64,000 nt of DNA. Source: Aphrocallistes beatrix (lineage: Eukaryota; Porifera; Hexactinellida; Sceptrulophora; Aphrocallistidae). The stretch is taken from positions 2,971,184-3,035,183 of the forward strand of contig OY725500.1 in the NCBI GenBank assembly GCA_963281255.1, read 5' to 3'. This document shows, one piece after another, positions 32,846 through 45,115 of the stretch. The notes beneath the pieces are model-generated. The model searched no databases. It was given only the letters and a program-made list of their open reading frames with translations, and was not told where the DNA came from. The translations under genes and the position numbers were made by a program. Every line of letters begins with the position of its first letter. Positions within the stretch are counted from its first letter, which is position 1.

Positions 32846-33484
32846 TTACGAAATGTCTTCCAATGGTGACTTCTCTTTATAAGTTTTGACATCCTTATCT
32901 ATCATTGAATTGTTATCTGTTAACTCATTTTCTAAATCATTACTAATATCAGGTGAAATTTGGGAATCCTCACTAATGTAAGAATCTAACTTCACAGGAT
33001 CTCTACAACCAGATACCAACAATGCTAAAAATTGGTAATCAAACAATACTCTCTCTAAACTACTAATACTAAAATCTAATTCACTAAGCCTATTACAACT
33101 AATAACTAATTCACTAAACCTATTACTACTCAGATCTAAACTATCATTATAATAAGGAGCTGATTCTAATTTAGGAGAGATGTGTTTGATGGCCAAACAG
33201 GGAATATCGGAATAGCTAGTAATGGGCTTACTATTGTTGCTGGGAGTAACTTTTTCAAGTCCTGATTTCACGAGCTGCTGAAAGTTAGCTCGGTTCAGTC
33301 TCCATTTGATCGAGAGGGAATTGCGCTTTGAGTCTTTGTTTTCCCTAAATATTAGCATTGATAATTTCCCCCAGATAGACTTCGGACTACTCCTACATCC
33401 TTTGTCCAGAGCAGGTTTCACGGTCCCGAAATCCCTGTATCCCAACTGAAGGAGAGCACGGGTGAATTCATCAGGAGAAGCCAT
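32846..33484 (-). CDS. Hypothetical protein, 212 aa, intact frame
   Basis: Not recognised. ATG at 33484 begins MASPDEFTRALLQLGYRDFG; the first ~95 residues look like a compact basic domain (KPALDKGCRSSPKSIWGKLS, SIKWRLNRANFQQLV), the remainder is Ser/Asp/Leu-rich with repeated (S/C)NR(F/L)SEL phrases near residues 120-140 and an acidic tail. No stop or frameshift over 639 bases in a 35%-GC-like region where neighbours are broken, so it may be a real, recently active element ORF or host gene. No splice sites or TATA could be established, no neighbouring partner is clear. Could still be chance. Confidence 0.45.
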   Translation of the reverse strand: MASPDEFTRALLQLGYRDFGTVKPALDKGCRSSPKSIWGKLSMLIFRENKDSKRNSLSIKWRLNRANFQQLVKSGLEKVTPSNNSKPITSYSDIPCLAIKHISPKLESAPYYNDSLDLSSNRFSELVISCNRLSELDFSISSLERVLFDYQFLALLVSGCRDPVKLDSYISEDSQISPDISNDLENELTDNNSMIDKDVKTYKEKSPLEDIS

Positions 33485-35391
33485 GGATAGAATCTTGTAT
33501 ATTATTAAATAAGATGTATTATAATCAAATTATATTCTGTCAACACAAACACTCAATTACTTTTCATAAAGATATTATATTGACTAAATTCTAGATGAAC
33601 AAAAATAAATAGCCATGATATTTCCATAAATAATCGGCGGGTCTCGTAAATTGCCAGGTTAAATACATTCCGGTTGGAATATGGAAATATTGTATTTGTA
33701 ACACATACGCACGCAAGTTTACTGCATACATAACGTATGTAAGTAGATTTGTTTGATTTAGAACAGCCAATGGGATAAATATATCATGTGTTGTATGGTG
33801 TAAAATTATCGCAATTAGAACTCAATTTATTTGTTGCAGTCACCATTATCTGTAGTATGGTTTTAAGACATTGATTTGATTAACACCGCATAAGAATGTC
33901 TTCATCACTCAATATCTTAGGTAAACATGAAGGTACTGAATAATAACTGACATAGTGTGCTTTGATGTAATGACCAGTATTATTATTACAAATTAATGAA
34001 AAATAGAAGTTATTGATTCGAATTGATAATCTTACTTTTAATTTCACGATCCATTTATATCTAATGTTGATCTACCTTGTCATCACTTTGACATAGAAAC
34101 TATGTAAATACTTCGTTTCTATGCCAAATGATACAAAAAACTTAATATGTGGTTAAAACAAGTTAAGGAGCATTAAATTAAGTAAAGAAAAACCTAAATT
34201 GTTAGCCAAAAATAAGTAATACTTAGAAGTTTCCAACCAAAAAATAAGTATAGATTTAAGTATAAGTATAATTAGGAAAACTTAATAAAAACCAAGTAAT
34301 TACTTAGTTTAAGTTTAAGTCGATCTGAGAATAAGGCCCCAGAGATCCAGCTAGGAACTATTAGCAAATGAAATTATATAACAGAGCGATAAAAATTTTC
34401 AATTTAACGATACAATGGATATGTTGTTGCTGTCCAAATGAGTTTCGACCTCAAACGCGTTTGACTGCGTGTTGGTCGTATCTGAAATACGCAAATGTGT
34501 CTTTTAATTAAAGATGTCTTTTTGGCATCGAGGCGTATTGGGAATGGAAGAGATGGCATTTTTTAATGCGATTTAAATAATGTAAAAATTCAAACATCAA
34601 TAATTTTCTCAAAAGTTAATAATTCTGTTTGAAAATTAAAATGCACAATACCCATTTTGAGAAATAAGTGTCATTCAAAGGAAAACTAATTTCAGAGATA
34701 TTCACCAAAAACTGAGACAATAATTCACTATCAAAATGCTAAGTAATCTTAGGAAATTTGACACATTTGAGGCGTTTTATGACCCAAATGCTCTTCTTTC
34801 CATTGGTATAATTATTTTTAACATAGAACGCATACTTTTTGAAATTTGTGCCTTTCAGTGAGGATTTTGAATCCGTCGCTAAAATAACATTCGATCGTCG
34901 GGATACCATGTGGACCATGCATTATAAACTGATAGAAAGAGTAACTTAGCTCGTAGATTATGGAAACTCTGAATCTTGAACTTCTCCTGCTCTTCTACTC
35001 CTGACTCTAGACTTAGTGAAACAGCTTGATTGAGAAGTTCGTCATCTTTGTGCTCTAGAGAGAGACGGCTACGTTTGGTGGCGGATTGGGAGCTGAATAG
35101 TATGAAGGACTTCCTGGTAGTATAGTCGGTACAGTTCCATCTTTCAGGTTAGGACGGCTACGTGGTATTTCTCGATAACTTCCGTCTCTATTTAGCACTC
35201 TGTGTGGTTTCGATTTCGTCCTTTCTAAAGGAATCGGACAAAGAAAAGACAATGAAATAACAAAATATTAATTTTATTAAAGATTTGTCAAAAATGCGTT
35301 TATACATTGTGCGGATATTTAATAATTATGGGTTATGTATATATACATTTACAAATGAAATTAAAACTATGGGTTATCAATAAATTCATTC
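33485..35391. other. Unassigned 1.9 kb
   Basis: Nothing certain. A patch at about 34180-34345 is rich in AAGTA/TACTT and TAAG phrases and ends AATAAGGCCCC; CTTTGACATAGAAAC and GTTTCTATGCCAAAT at 34088-34127 make a small hairpin. The minus frame 35055-35252 has no known motif. Confidence 0.3.
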
Positions 35392-35632
35392 TTAAGGTTG
35401 GCCTTTCCTATGGGCATTTTGTTTTTTGTCTAAAATTTGCCAAAAGTTCTGTTTAATTATCTTTAGATCCCTAAAGGGGTTCTAAACATTAATTTCGATT
35501 TTTAAAATTTCAAGACTAATATTTCGCCACTTAGAGCCACTAGTACCACCTGGTGTCGCCCAAAAAAGGACACATTTTTGAAGCGAAATGCATCATATCC
35601 ATAACTTCTTTGAAGCATGTCAGATCATCATT

Positions 35633-38015
35633 TTAAGGTTGGTGTTTCCTTCCAGAACTAACTTTAAAAGTTTTTATTATTTTCCCCTGAAATTTTTTGT
35701 AGAAACTATTCTCGATGAGTTATGTGCAAAAATACACTTTTCGGGAGCCCAAGAAGTAAGAGAAAAATTTTTTTTTCCCAAATAACCTAATTTATAGAGG
35801 ACATACAAGGAAACTTCAATGCCATATGCCTCTTTTACCCAATTATTCTTACACAAATGGTTGAATAAAGAAAATAAAAGGAATAGAATTTTCAATTTTA
35901 ACCCAAAAAAATTTTTCTTTCAAATTTTGTTATACAAAATTTAGAGGCAGATTTTCGTGAGGAAAATATTTTAACTTTTTTCTAAGTAGAATATCAAAAA
36001 TCTGTCTATCATTTTGTTCTACGTGACGAGATCTTTCTAAAACCGTCGAGTTTTTAACTCTACGACCTTTGTAACTAGAGATTCCTCCTTTGTAAAATTA
36101 AATTTTTTAAGTGCTAAAAACAGGCTACAAAGCAATTTTCTTTGGGAAAGGCTTGATTTCCATTTATTTTTACGGTATTCTGATAATATATAACATCAAA
36201 ACATCCTCAATCAACAACTTATAGTAGTACTTAAGGTTGGCCTTTCCTATGGGCATTTTGTTTTTTATTAAAAATTTGCCAAAAGTCCTTTTTAATCATT
36301 TTAGGATCACTAAAGGGGTTCTAAACATTAATTTGATTTTTAGAATTTCAATGTTAATATTTCGCAACTTAGAGCCACTTGTACCACTTGGTGTCGCCTA
36401 AAAAAGGGCACATTTTTGTCTCATATCCATAACTTCTTTGTACCATGTCAGATCATCATTTTAATGCTAAATTCGTGCTCAGCACTAAATTCCCAGCAAT
36501 TTGATATATATATTGGACATATTTGAAGAAATTCTTTGGCTGCGGGTTCTGGTCAGAAATGTGGAAAAATTCCTGGCCGTTGCTATGCACGGACATCCAA
36601 AAGATTCTCCAAATATGGTCTATATATATATCAAATTGCTGGAAATCTAGTGCTGAGCATGAATCTAGTAATAAAATGATGATCTGACATGATTCAAAGA
36701 AGTTATTGATCTCGGATTCCGGCGGACACTATCGAATGTGGTTATTTTTGGGTGTCCAGTCAGCAATGACCAGTTTTTTACACTTTTGATCGAGAAAAAT
36801 TTGATATACCATATTTTGAAGTTAAGTAGTGCTATAAGTTGTCGATTAAGGATATTTGCATGTTATTTAATATTCCAAAGCAGTTAAAACTAATGGAAAT
36901 TGAGGTACATATATAAATAATTTCTGAACCTATTTTCTGAAACTTTTTCTCAGCAATTATAAAGGTGATAACTTTTTGTAAATTCGACATAGGGGCGAGA
37001 ACTCAACGGTTTCTGATAGATCTCGAAGAGTAGAACATAATGAAGACAAATAAAAAGAGAATTATTAAAAAATAGTGTCAAAATTACTAAAAATATAATT
37101 CCTCTGGTGTTTTGGTGTGATTTTTTAACAATTTTCAAAATTTCATAAATCTGCCTGATCATTAGTTAGATCATCGATTTATGAATCAATTTGAAAAGTT
37201 TCTAAAGGAAAGCATATTGTGTCCGATTTCTTTCTTGTAAAATGATCAAATTTTTTTAAAAAAAATTTATCTGTTACAATATTTTAATTATTAATGCAGT
37301 TTTGCAGATAACTCTGCGATTCAAATCTGAACTGAAAATATAAAATGAATCGGTTGAAAAAGTCTATAGTTAGCTATTATAGGAACGGCCAACCTTAACT
37401 TCAAAATATAACATATCAAATATTTTCACATCATGACACCTTCAAAAGTGTGAAAAAGTTGACAGTTATCACTGGGGGCCAAAAATGACCATGTCATATA
37501 GTTTCCGCCGAAATCCCATACCTATAACTTTATTTGACTATGCCAGGTCGTTATTTTAATACTGAATTCGTACTCAGCACTAAATTTCCAGCAATTTGAT
37601 ATATATATTGACCATATTTGGAAATATTTTTGGTTGCCTTTTCCTAGCTACGGTCAGGAATGTTAATAAATTCCTGGCCGTTGCTAGGCAAGGTCAAACA
37701 AAAATGTTTCCAAATATGGTCAATATTTATATCAAATGCAGGAAATCTAGTGCTGAGCATGAATACAGCATTAAAAAGATAATCTGGCACTGTTTAAAGA
37801 AGTTAGAGTTGTGGGTCATTTCGCATTTAAAATGTGTCGTTTTTAGAGCGACACCAGGTGATACAAGTGGCTCAAAGTGGCGAAATATTGGGGCTGGTGT
37901 TATAAAAATCGGGTTTATTGTTTCGAACCCCTATAAGGACCGAAAAACGATAAAAAAACAATTTGGGCACATTATTAATAAAAAACAAGTTTCGCATAGG
38001 AAACACCGACCTTAA
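35633..38015. mobile_element. K nest, middle element
   Basis: TTAA at 35633-35636 and 38012-38015, ends GGTTGGTGTTTCC and GGAAACACCGACC. Itself interrupted at ...AGTAGTAC-TTAA-CTTCAAAATA, which is unbroken in K1 (about 1012-1018 on the other strand context) and in K3 near 26528. Confidence 0.85.
36231..37397. mobile_element. K nest, inner element
   Basis: TTAA at 36231-36234 and 37394-37397, ends GGTTGGCCTTTCC and GGAACGGCCAACC. Uninterrupted; ~1.16 kb, no coding capacity. Confidence 0.9.
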
Positions 38016-39084
38016 TGCTAAATTCGTGCTCTGCACTAGGTTTTCAGCAATTTGATATATATATATTGGACACATTTCGAGAAAAATTTTGGCTTTGGGT
38101 TCCGAGCAACGGCCAGGAATGTGAAAAAATTCATATAATTTTTTTCTTAGGCACGGACAACCAAAAAATTCTCCAAATATGGTCAATATATATATCAAAT
38201 TGCTGGAAATTCAATGCGGGACACGAATTCAGCATTCAAATGATGATCTGACATGGTTCAAAGAAGTTATTGAACTGGGATTCCGGCGGACACTATCGAA
38301 TGCGGTTATTGCGGCCAGTCATCAATGGCTAGTTTTTCACACTTTTGATGATGAAAATTTTTGATATACCATATTTTGAAGTTAAGTAATGATATAAGTT
38401 GTTAAATAAGGATATTTGCATGCTATTTAGTATTCTAAAGCAGTTAAAACTAATGAAAATTGAGGCAAATATACTTATTGAACGTCCTAAGTATAAATAT
38501 TTTCTAAATCCTATTTTCTGAGACATTTTTTACAGCAATTATAAAGGTGAGAACTTTTTCTAAATCAACACAGGGGCGAAAACCCAACGGTTTTTGATAG
38601 ATCTCGAAGAGTAGGACATAATGAACGGACAGATTTTGATATTACGAATAAAAAGAGAAATATTAAAAAAATAGTGTCAAAATTGCTAAAAATAAATTTC
38701 CTCGGTGTTTTGGTGTGAATTTTTGACAATTTTCAAAATTTCAAGAATCTGTCTGCTCATTAGATAGTCATCGATTTATAAGAGATTTTTAAAAGTTTCC
38801 AAAGGGTTGTTATATTGTGTCCGTTTTCTTCCTTGTAAATTGACCAATTTTTTTAAAAAAAATTTTATCCGTTGAATTGTTTCGATTATTAATGCAGTAT
38901 TGCAGATAACTCTGCAATTCAAATCTGCACTGAAAAAATAAATGAATCAGTTGAAAAAGTCAAAAGTTAGTTATTATAGGAAAAGCCAAACTTAAACACA
39001 TCCCTGGTAAGTAACCTATATTTGTAGTATATATCAAGCACAACTTGTTGATGACAATTCAAAACAAAATTTGTATCCATTGGC

Positions 39085-39145
39085 TAAACCATCCCTGGTC
39101 CAAAATTCACAAGTTATTGTTAGGCATAATGCATAGTAGGCTATG
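39085..39145. mobile_element. P-type element, isolated right end
   Basis: ATCCCTGGTCCAAAATTCAC followed by ...TAGTAGGCTATG repeats the layout of P-type right ends here (CCCTGGTCC, ~40 bases, then GGC(T/C)ATG). The left partner was not found. Confidence 0.45.
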
Positions 39146-39149
39146 TATT

Positions 39150-39527
39150 CTCGGGGTCCTCATAAACGCTCCCCCCCGCTTATTAATCTTTGAAAAAATT
39201 TCCACCCCTCCCGCTTATTAATTTTTGAAAAAGTTTCCACCACCCCCGCCTATTCCAACCCCCCCGTTTATTAAATTTTAAACTAATTGAAACTTGAATT
39301 TTTCCAAACCATAGTTTCTGACTTGATGTTCTGAATCAGTTAGAATTCTCTACAATAATATTGTACTTTATTCTAATTACGTAGGCGTAAATATATGCTC
39401 GAATTTCTTTTTGTTGATTTTAATAATTAAATCCTATTAGCATGACCCCCCCGCTTATTAATTATTGAGAATTCTCCACCCTCCCCCGTCTGTTCCAACC
39501 CCCCCGTTTATTCGGACCCCTAGAGTA
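39150..39527. mobile_element. C-rich MITE with CCCCCCGTTTATT motifs
   Basis: Outer GGGGTCC...ATAAACG and CGTTTATTCGGACCCC form imperfect inverted ends. The + strand carries five or more (A/C)CCCCCC(G)C(T/C)TATT phrases at both sides, giving the minus strand several G6-G7 runs. No ORF, no clear target duplication. Confidence 0.5.
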
Positions 39528-39640
39528 TGCAAAAGAACAAAGCTTTATCAAATATACGGCTTGCGAAATCTGTTACACAATGCGTAACACTATAGTTTCA
39601 CAAAATGTGTTCAACTTAGTATGGGAAGATTCATATAGAC

Positions 39641-39805
39641 CAGCGCTGTCCGACAGGCGGCCCGCGGCCTTGCTTTATCCGGCCCACGTTGCGTCCAAAA
39701 TGCCTCTATCCATACCCATTCCGAGTGCACGCCCCTGTATTTCGGCCCGCCACTAAATGGTATGAAGCAGTTGCGGCCCGAAGTAAATATAGTTGGACAG
39801 CCCTG
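39641..39805. mobile_element. hAT MITE (165 bp) with perfect 8-bp target duplication
   Basis: Starts CAGCGCTGTCCGACAGGCGG and ends GTTGGACAGCCCTG; flanked by ATATAGAC on both sides (39633-39640, 39806-39813). The GGCCCGC-rich sub-termini and CAG(G/C)GCTGTCCAAC end are those of Tip100/Charlie-like hAT MITEs common in animals. Confidence 0.95.
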
Positions 39806-42439
39806 ATATAGACCAAGGATGAAAATTTTAAATGTATGATTGATTTCGCCCTTAAGGCCAGTACTGGTAGCTGACGCTATTTGTTTTTGAAATTTTCGAT
39901 TTGAAGTTTTTGTGTATTTTTAAGTTCATATATGTATTCTTAATACTCGGACGGAACAGCTTTTGGAAATTCAAAGTAGTTTTACCATTATGTCACCTTT
40001 AGTAGGTGCCAATTCAATGGGTATGATTGGGGATAAAAATTTATTTTAAGGTTGGCCTTTCCTATAATAGCTAACTTTTGACTTTTTCAACCGATTCATT
40101 CAATTTTTTCAGTGAAGATTTGAATCGCAGAGTTATTGCAAAACTGCATTAATAATTGAAATAATTCAACAGATAAAAATTTTTTAAAAAAAGTTGGTCA
40201 TTTTACAAGGAAGTAATCGGACACAATACGCTTACAACCCTTTAGAAACTTTTCGAATTCATTCATAAATCGATGATCTAACTAATAAACAGACAGATTT
40301 TTGAAATTTTGAAGATTGTTAAAAAATAGTGTCAAAATTACTAAAAATAAAATTCCTCGGGTGTTTTACCGGAGGAATTTTATTTTTAGGAAATTTTGAC
40401 ACTATTCTTTTAATAATTCTCTTTTTATTTGAAATATTAAAAATCTGTCTGTTCATTATGTCCTACTCTTCGAGCTTTATCAAAAAACGTTGAGTTTTCG
40501 CTCCTATGTTGAATTTACAAAAAGTTACCATTATAATTGCTAAAAAAAATTCTCAGAAAATGGTAAATATAAAAATTTATATATGTCCCTCATTTTCTTT
40601 CAGTTTTAACTGCTTTGGAATATTAAATAACAGGCAAATATCCATATTCGACAACTTATAGTAGCAGTACTTAAGGTTGGTGTTTCCCATGGGACACTTG
40701 TTTTTTAATAAAAATGTGCCCAAATTGTTTTTTTATCATTTTTAGATCCTTATAGGAGTTCTAAACAAAAATTCCGATTTTTATAACTCCAGCACCAAAA
40801 TTTCGCCACTTTGAGCCACTTGTATCACTTGGTGTCGCTCTAAAAACGAAACATTTTAAAACGAAATGTCCCACAACTATAACTTCTTTTAACAGTGCCA
40901 GATCATTTTTTTTAATGCTGAATTCTACTAGATTTCCTGCAATTTGATATATATATTGACCATATTTAGAAACATTTTTGTTTAACCGTGCATAGCAACG
41001 CCAGGAATTTTTTCACATTCCTGACCGTTGCTAGGAAATGCAACCAAAATATTCTCCAAATATGATCAATATATATATCAAATTGCTGGAAATCTAGTGC
41101 TAAGCACGAATTCATTATTAAAATAACGACCAGGCATAGTCAAATAAAGTTATAGATATGGGATTTCGGCGGATACTATCGGATGTGCTCATTTTTGGAT
41201 CCCCAGTCATAACTGACAACTTTTTCACACTTTTGAAGGTGTCATGATGTGAAAATATTTGATATGCCATATTTTGAAGTTAAGTACTACTATAAGTTGT
41301 TGATTTAGGATGTTTGGATGTTATTTAATACTAGGATACTGTCAAAACTAAAGGAAATCAAGCCTATCTGAAGAAAATTGCTTTGTAGCATGTTTTTAGC
41401 ACTAAAAAAAATCAATTTTACAAAGGAGAATTCTTTGGTTACAAAGGTCGTAGAGTAAAAAACTCGACTGTTTTTCGAAAGATCTCGTCATGTAGAACAA
41501 AATGATAGAGACAGATTTTTAATATTCTACTTTAGAAAAACGTTAAAATATTTTTCCTTACGAAAATCTGCTTCTAAATATTGTAGCAGCGAAATTGGAA
41601 AGAAAAAATTAATTGGGTTAAAACTGAATATTCAAATCCTATTATTTTCTTTATTCAACCATTTTGTCCAAGAATAATTGAGTAAAAGAGACATAAGCCA
41701 TTGAAGTTTCCTTGAATGTCCTCTATAAATTAGGCGATTTGGGAAAAAAAAAAATTTTTCTTGCTTCTTGAGCAGTTTATCTTTTAAGGATCAAAAAATA
41801 TCTTTTTGTTCTTTTTAGGATTAAAAAAATATATTATATTGGGATTTTTATTGATATAAATTCAAAAATTTGAAACGTTATTGTACTCGAAGCCATCTGA
41901 AACTCCCAATATTGGCTAAGAATTTAAAATTTATCATACTTCGAATACAATCATGTAATAATACGCTAATGTAAAATATCCAACCATTTCTTAGTCATAC
42001 AGGGTGCGATTTAAGTTCTGTCCCCAATTTAGACTACCACCAATCCAAGCATAACCAGTGTATAATTATTATACAAGCTATTTTTAAGTTATAATGACAC
42101 TTTACTGTAAACATCTAACTTAATTACACAAAATAACCAGATTCTGAAATTTTATTCCCAATCGGGCAAGAGAGGTGTGAAATTATTGAATTATTCAAAA
42201 CCGGGCGGACGCATGCAGAAATAATGAAATTGTTGAAGTTTCCTGAATCCAGGCAAAATTTCGTCTATCGTACTATTAGGAGACAAAGTAGGATACATTA
42301 AATAGCAATTCATAATTCGTATTGTAACATTATCTCTAATCTATACTTGAATTTTCAATGATACAAAGTGATTATTCGCAAAGTTATGGGTATTTATAAA
42401 TGGGACAGAACTTAAGGATACCGCCTGTGAAAAATCCAT

Positions 42440-42747
42440 AGGTTGGCGAAAGCCGGTTCAGTGGCACAAAGGTCACATAAGTTGGGATACGGTGCAAAAA
42501 GGTCGGCGGGATCGAGGAGACAATCAAGCTCCCACTTAAAAAAGGGGGTAATGTTATAGTAATTGCGGTCATTCGGCTTCTCATCAAGCAACAGTATAGG
42601 TATAGTGATACGTATAAGTAGCGAACGGCTCGACCCAGAGTTACGTTCCTTCAGTACACAACTTAATTGTATTTTCTAACTTTGTTTACGTGTATTGATT
42701 ACATATAGCGACTATATTAATTCAACCAGTGTCGTATTCTCGCAACA
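42440..42747 (+). mobile_element. LTR retrotransposon 3' end: polypurine tract plus LTR (~196 bp)
   Basis: AAAAAAGGGGG at 42537-42547 resembles a polypurine primer tract, followed by an LTR-like block starting TGTTATAG (42552) and ending CTCGCAACA (42747). Upstream DNA can be read as the basic tail of a pol frame (RSAGSRRQ, SHLKKGG) as in Gypsy-type elements. GTAA occurs next to both LTR edges, but a solo LTR would not keep the purine tract, so this is more likely a truncated insertion. It is absent from Z1. Confidence 0.5.
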
Positions 42748-43459
42748 GTAATGGCTTACAGCATATATCAAGAATAGAGATAAATAAGATGTTAAGCGTG
42801 GGCAGGTAGTGCAATTAAAAAATATTGAGACATGCCAAACAGTTTTTGGCTCGCATTTCTAGTTTTTGAGTTACAGCGTCTCAAAGTCGGTATTTTTCGT
42901 TTTTCCCACGCACATCTTAATGGTAAGCCCTCCTCCACTCTGTGATTTTTTTGAAACACATGTATGGATCAAATGCTTCGAAAATTTATTCATATATAGT
43001 CTATAAAATTTGCAATCGCATAGAACCAAAAGAAAGTTAAAATAACCAAAATTGTTAATTTTACAGGGGTTCGAAAAAAATTTGCAAAAAAATGGCGAAA
43101 AAAGCCCGATTTTCTTTGGAAATCAGCAATAAAATCACAAATTTATAAGATATCGAAAATCGAGTGGTCCTACGCTCATCGCCTAATGATATGGAACAAC
43201 TCCTGAAATTTTCAAACATCTATCTCAAAGCAATTTTGAGTTAAAATTTTTGAAAGACGGTCAATTTTGGAATTTTGAAGTCCCGAGATATAGGGATTTG
43301 AAGTTTTGATGTTAAGAACGATGTAAAATGAGCTATTAACGATAAAAAAAACAACCATGGGCATTTAATCGAATGTATACTAATGAATTAGATGTATTCC
43401 AACAGATTTTGGTGAAAATAGCAAAATTATACTGAAAATTCACAAATTACATTGAGGCC

Positions 43460-43886
43460 TGTTGCATGAAAAAATGCCCCCCTCGTGAAAAAATGCCCCC
43501 ACCATGGATATTCATCTAATATGGGGGGGGGCAAAATTTAATGGAGTTAGCGTGAAAAATTGCCCCCCCCCATGAAAAAATGCCCCCACCATGGATATTC
43601 TTGAGTTTAACACTAAATATTGCTGATACTATTTAGATACGATACATTTATGAAAGTCATTGTTATTACTTCACACGACTAGTTTGTTGATTTGCAATGC
43701 TTTAGTAAACGAATAGAAGCCAAATAGCATTCAAAATGTTTTGTATAAGCATTGGCATACTTTAGAATATCCATGGTGGGGGGCATTTTTTCACGGGGGG
43801 GCAATTTTTCATGCTAACTCCATTAAATTTTGCCCCCCCCCCATATTACATGAATATCCATGGTGGGGGCATTTTTTCATGCAACA
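43460..43886. mobile_element. Six-level nest: Ginger-like foldback MITE (427 bp)
   Basis: Inverted ends TGTTGCATGAAAAAATGCCC, flanked by GGCC (43456-43459, 43887-43890). Z1 at 3432-3446 reads TGAGGCCCCTAAC, a single GGCC, so the 4-bp duplication is confirmed by an empty site. TGTNR ends and 4-bp duplications are described for Ginger transposons. Arms contain G9/C9 tracts and repeated CCATGGATATTC. Confidence 0.8.
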
Positions 43887-44614
43887 GGCCTCTAATCCCG
43901 AATATTTTGAACCAATTAGGGAATATAATTCATATTCTTAGCACTACAAAGTATAATTCATCGGTTTAGAATGAATAAAGAGCATCTAAGAAGTATATTA
44001 GGAATTTAGAGCGAGAGTCTACGACTTTTAGTTTTCAAGTTAGGATTTACGAAAAATGCTACGTCATCACGTGATAAAAATTTAAAACTTAGCATTCCAT
44101 CACATGTAGTACATTTATTATTTAAGAATCAGATATATACCGTCTTGAAAAGTATATTAGGAATTGAGGGCTAAGAATTTGGGTGTATATTTCCCGAGAT
44201 ATGGAGGAATCTGTTTTTGGACCATAAATGGGGGCTTTGAGTGAATTTTGGAGATAAATGCTTTGAACTTCCAAAATAATCATGTTGAGTGCTTCAAAAT
44301 TTCTGTATACATTGCTAGTGACTATTGCATTGTTTTTTGAGTATAATAGCTACTTTTGGGAACTTATTTCATGACAAGATTCGCCATTTTCTAATATATT
44401 CAAAGTTCTCCATAGAATTTGTATTACTATAAAATCGATGATAAGTCAAGAAATATTTACTTTTTGACAAAGGGATGTTTGAGGAACCTATATATTATCA
44501 TATATATCCTTTCATTTAAGATTATAATAGATTATATATCTTCAATAGTTTTTAAGCATTGACATCGAGCACTTTCGGGGCCATAGAGAGGTTTGATGTC
44601 CGGAATTTTACCTA

Positions 44615-45115
44615 CAACAAGCGCTCTTCGCTTGTTTGCGCTGCGCGGCTGGCGGACACTTTGTGTCCGCCGGAGGCTACCTTCGGTCGCCTGGAGGTGA
44701 CATTGGTTAATTATAAGGGAGATATCATCTCTAAATATATCCATCTTAGTTTTAAAATCGAAATCACTCGAAAAATCGCCAAATTTGTCAATTTTAAAAT
44801 TTTGATGCGTAATGATGACGTCATAACAAAGTGATGAGTCATCATTTTTTGATGAAAGTCGCATCATATGTGAGGTATGTTAGTATACAGATTCTATTAA
44901 AATTTCAGTCTTCTATCTCCTATAATGGCTGAGTTATGCCCGAATAACTGTTGCTTAACTTTTAAAAATGTGACAATGACGTCATAATTCCATGATAAGC
45001 CGACATTTTGCTCTGAACTCAGAACTTACTGGAGCCATAGCCAAAAAACTCCCACATGCCAAAAATCAGCCTTCTGGCCCGGAAGTTTCTTCACACAATT
45101 CGTTACAGATCATTT
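44615..45115 (-). repeat. CRE repeat, minus orientation, inside Z2
   Basis: Complete body: GCGCTCTTCGCTTGTTTGCG tail, hairpin at about 44652-44672, TTGATGCGTAATGATGACGT at 44801, TGAGTCA at 44836, AATGACGTCATAATTCC at 44976, and GTTTCTTCACACAATTCGTT head at 45085. Ends in ATTTTAACCGAATAATGGTC, a scrap of the 9250-type MITE. Confidence 0.8.

Larger units (their letters stand above)
35392..38995. mobile_element. K nest, outer element
   Basis: TTAA at 35392-35395 and 38992-38995, ends GGTTGGCCTTTCC and AAAGCCAAAC. Interrupted at an internal TTAA (context ATCATTTTAA/TGCTAAATTC, intact in K2 near 24470 as CGTTTTAATACTAAATTC) by the middle element. Confidence 0.85.
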
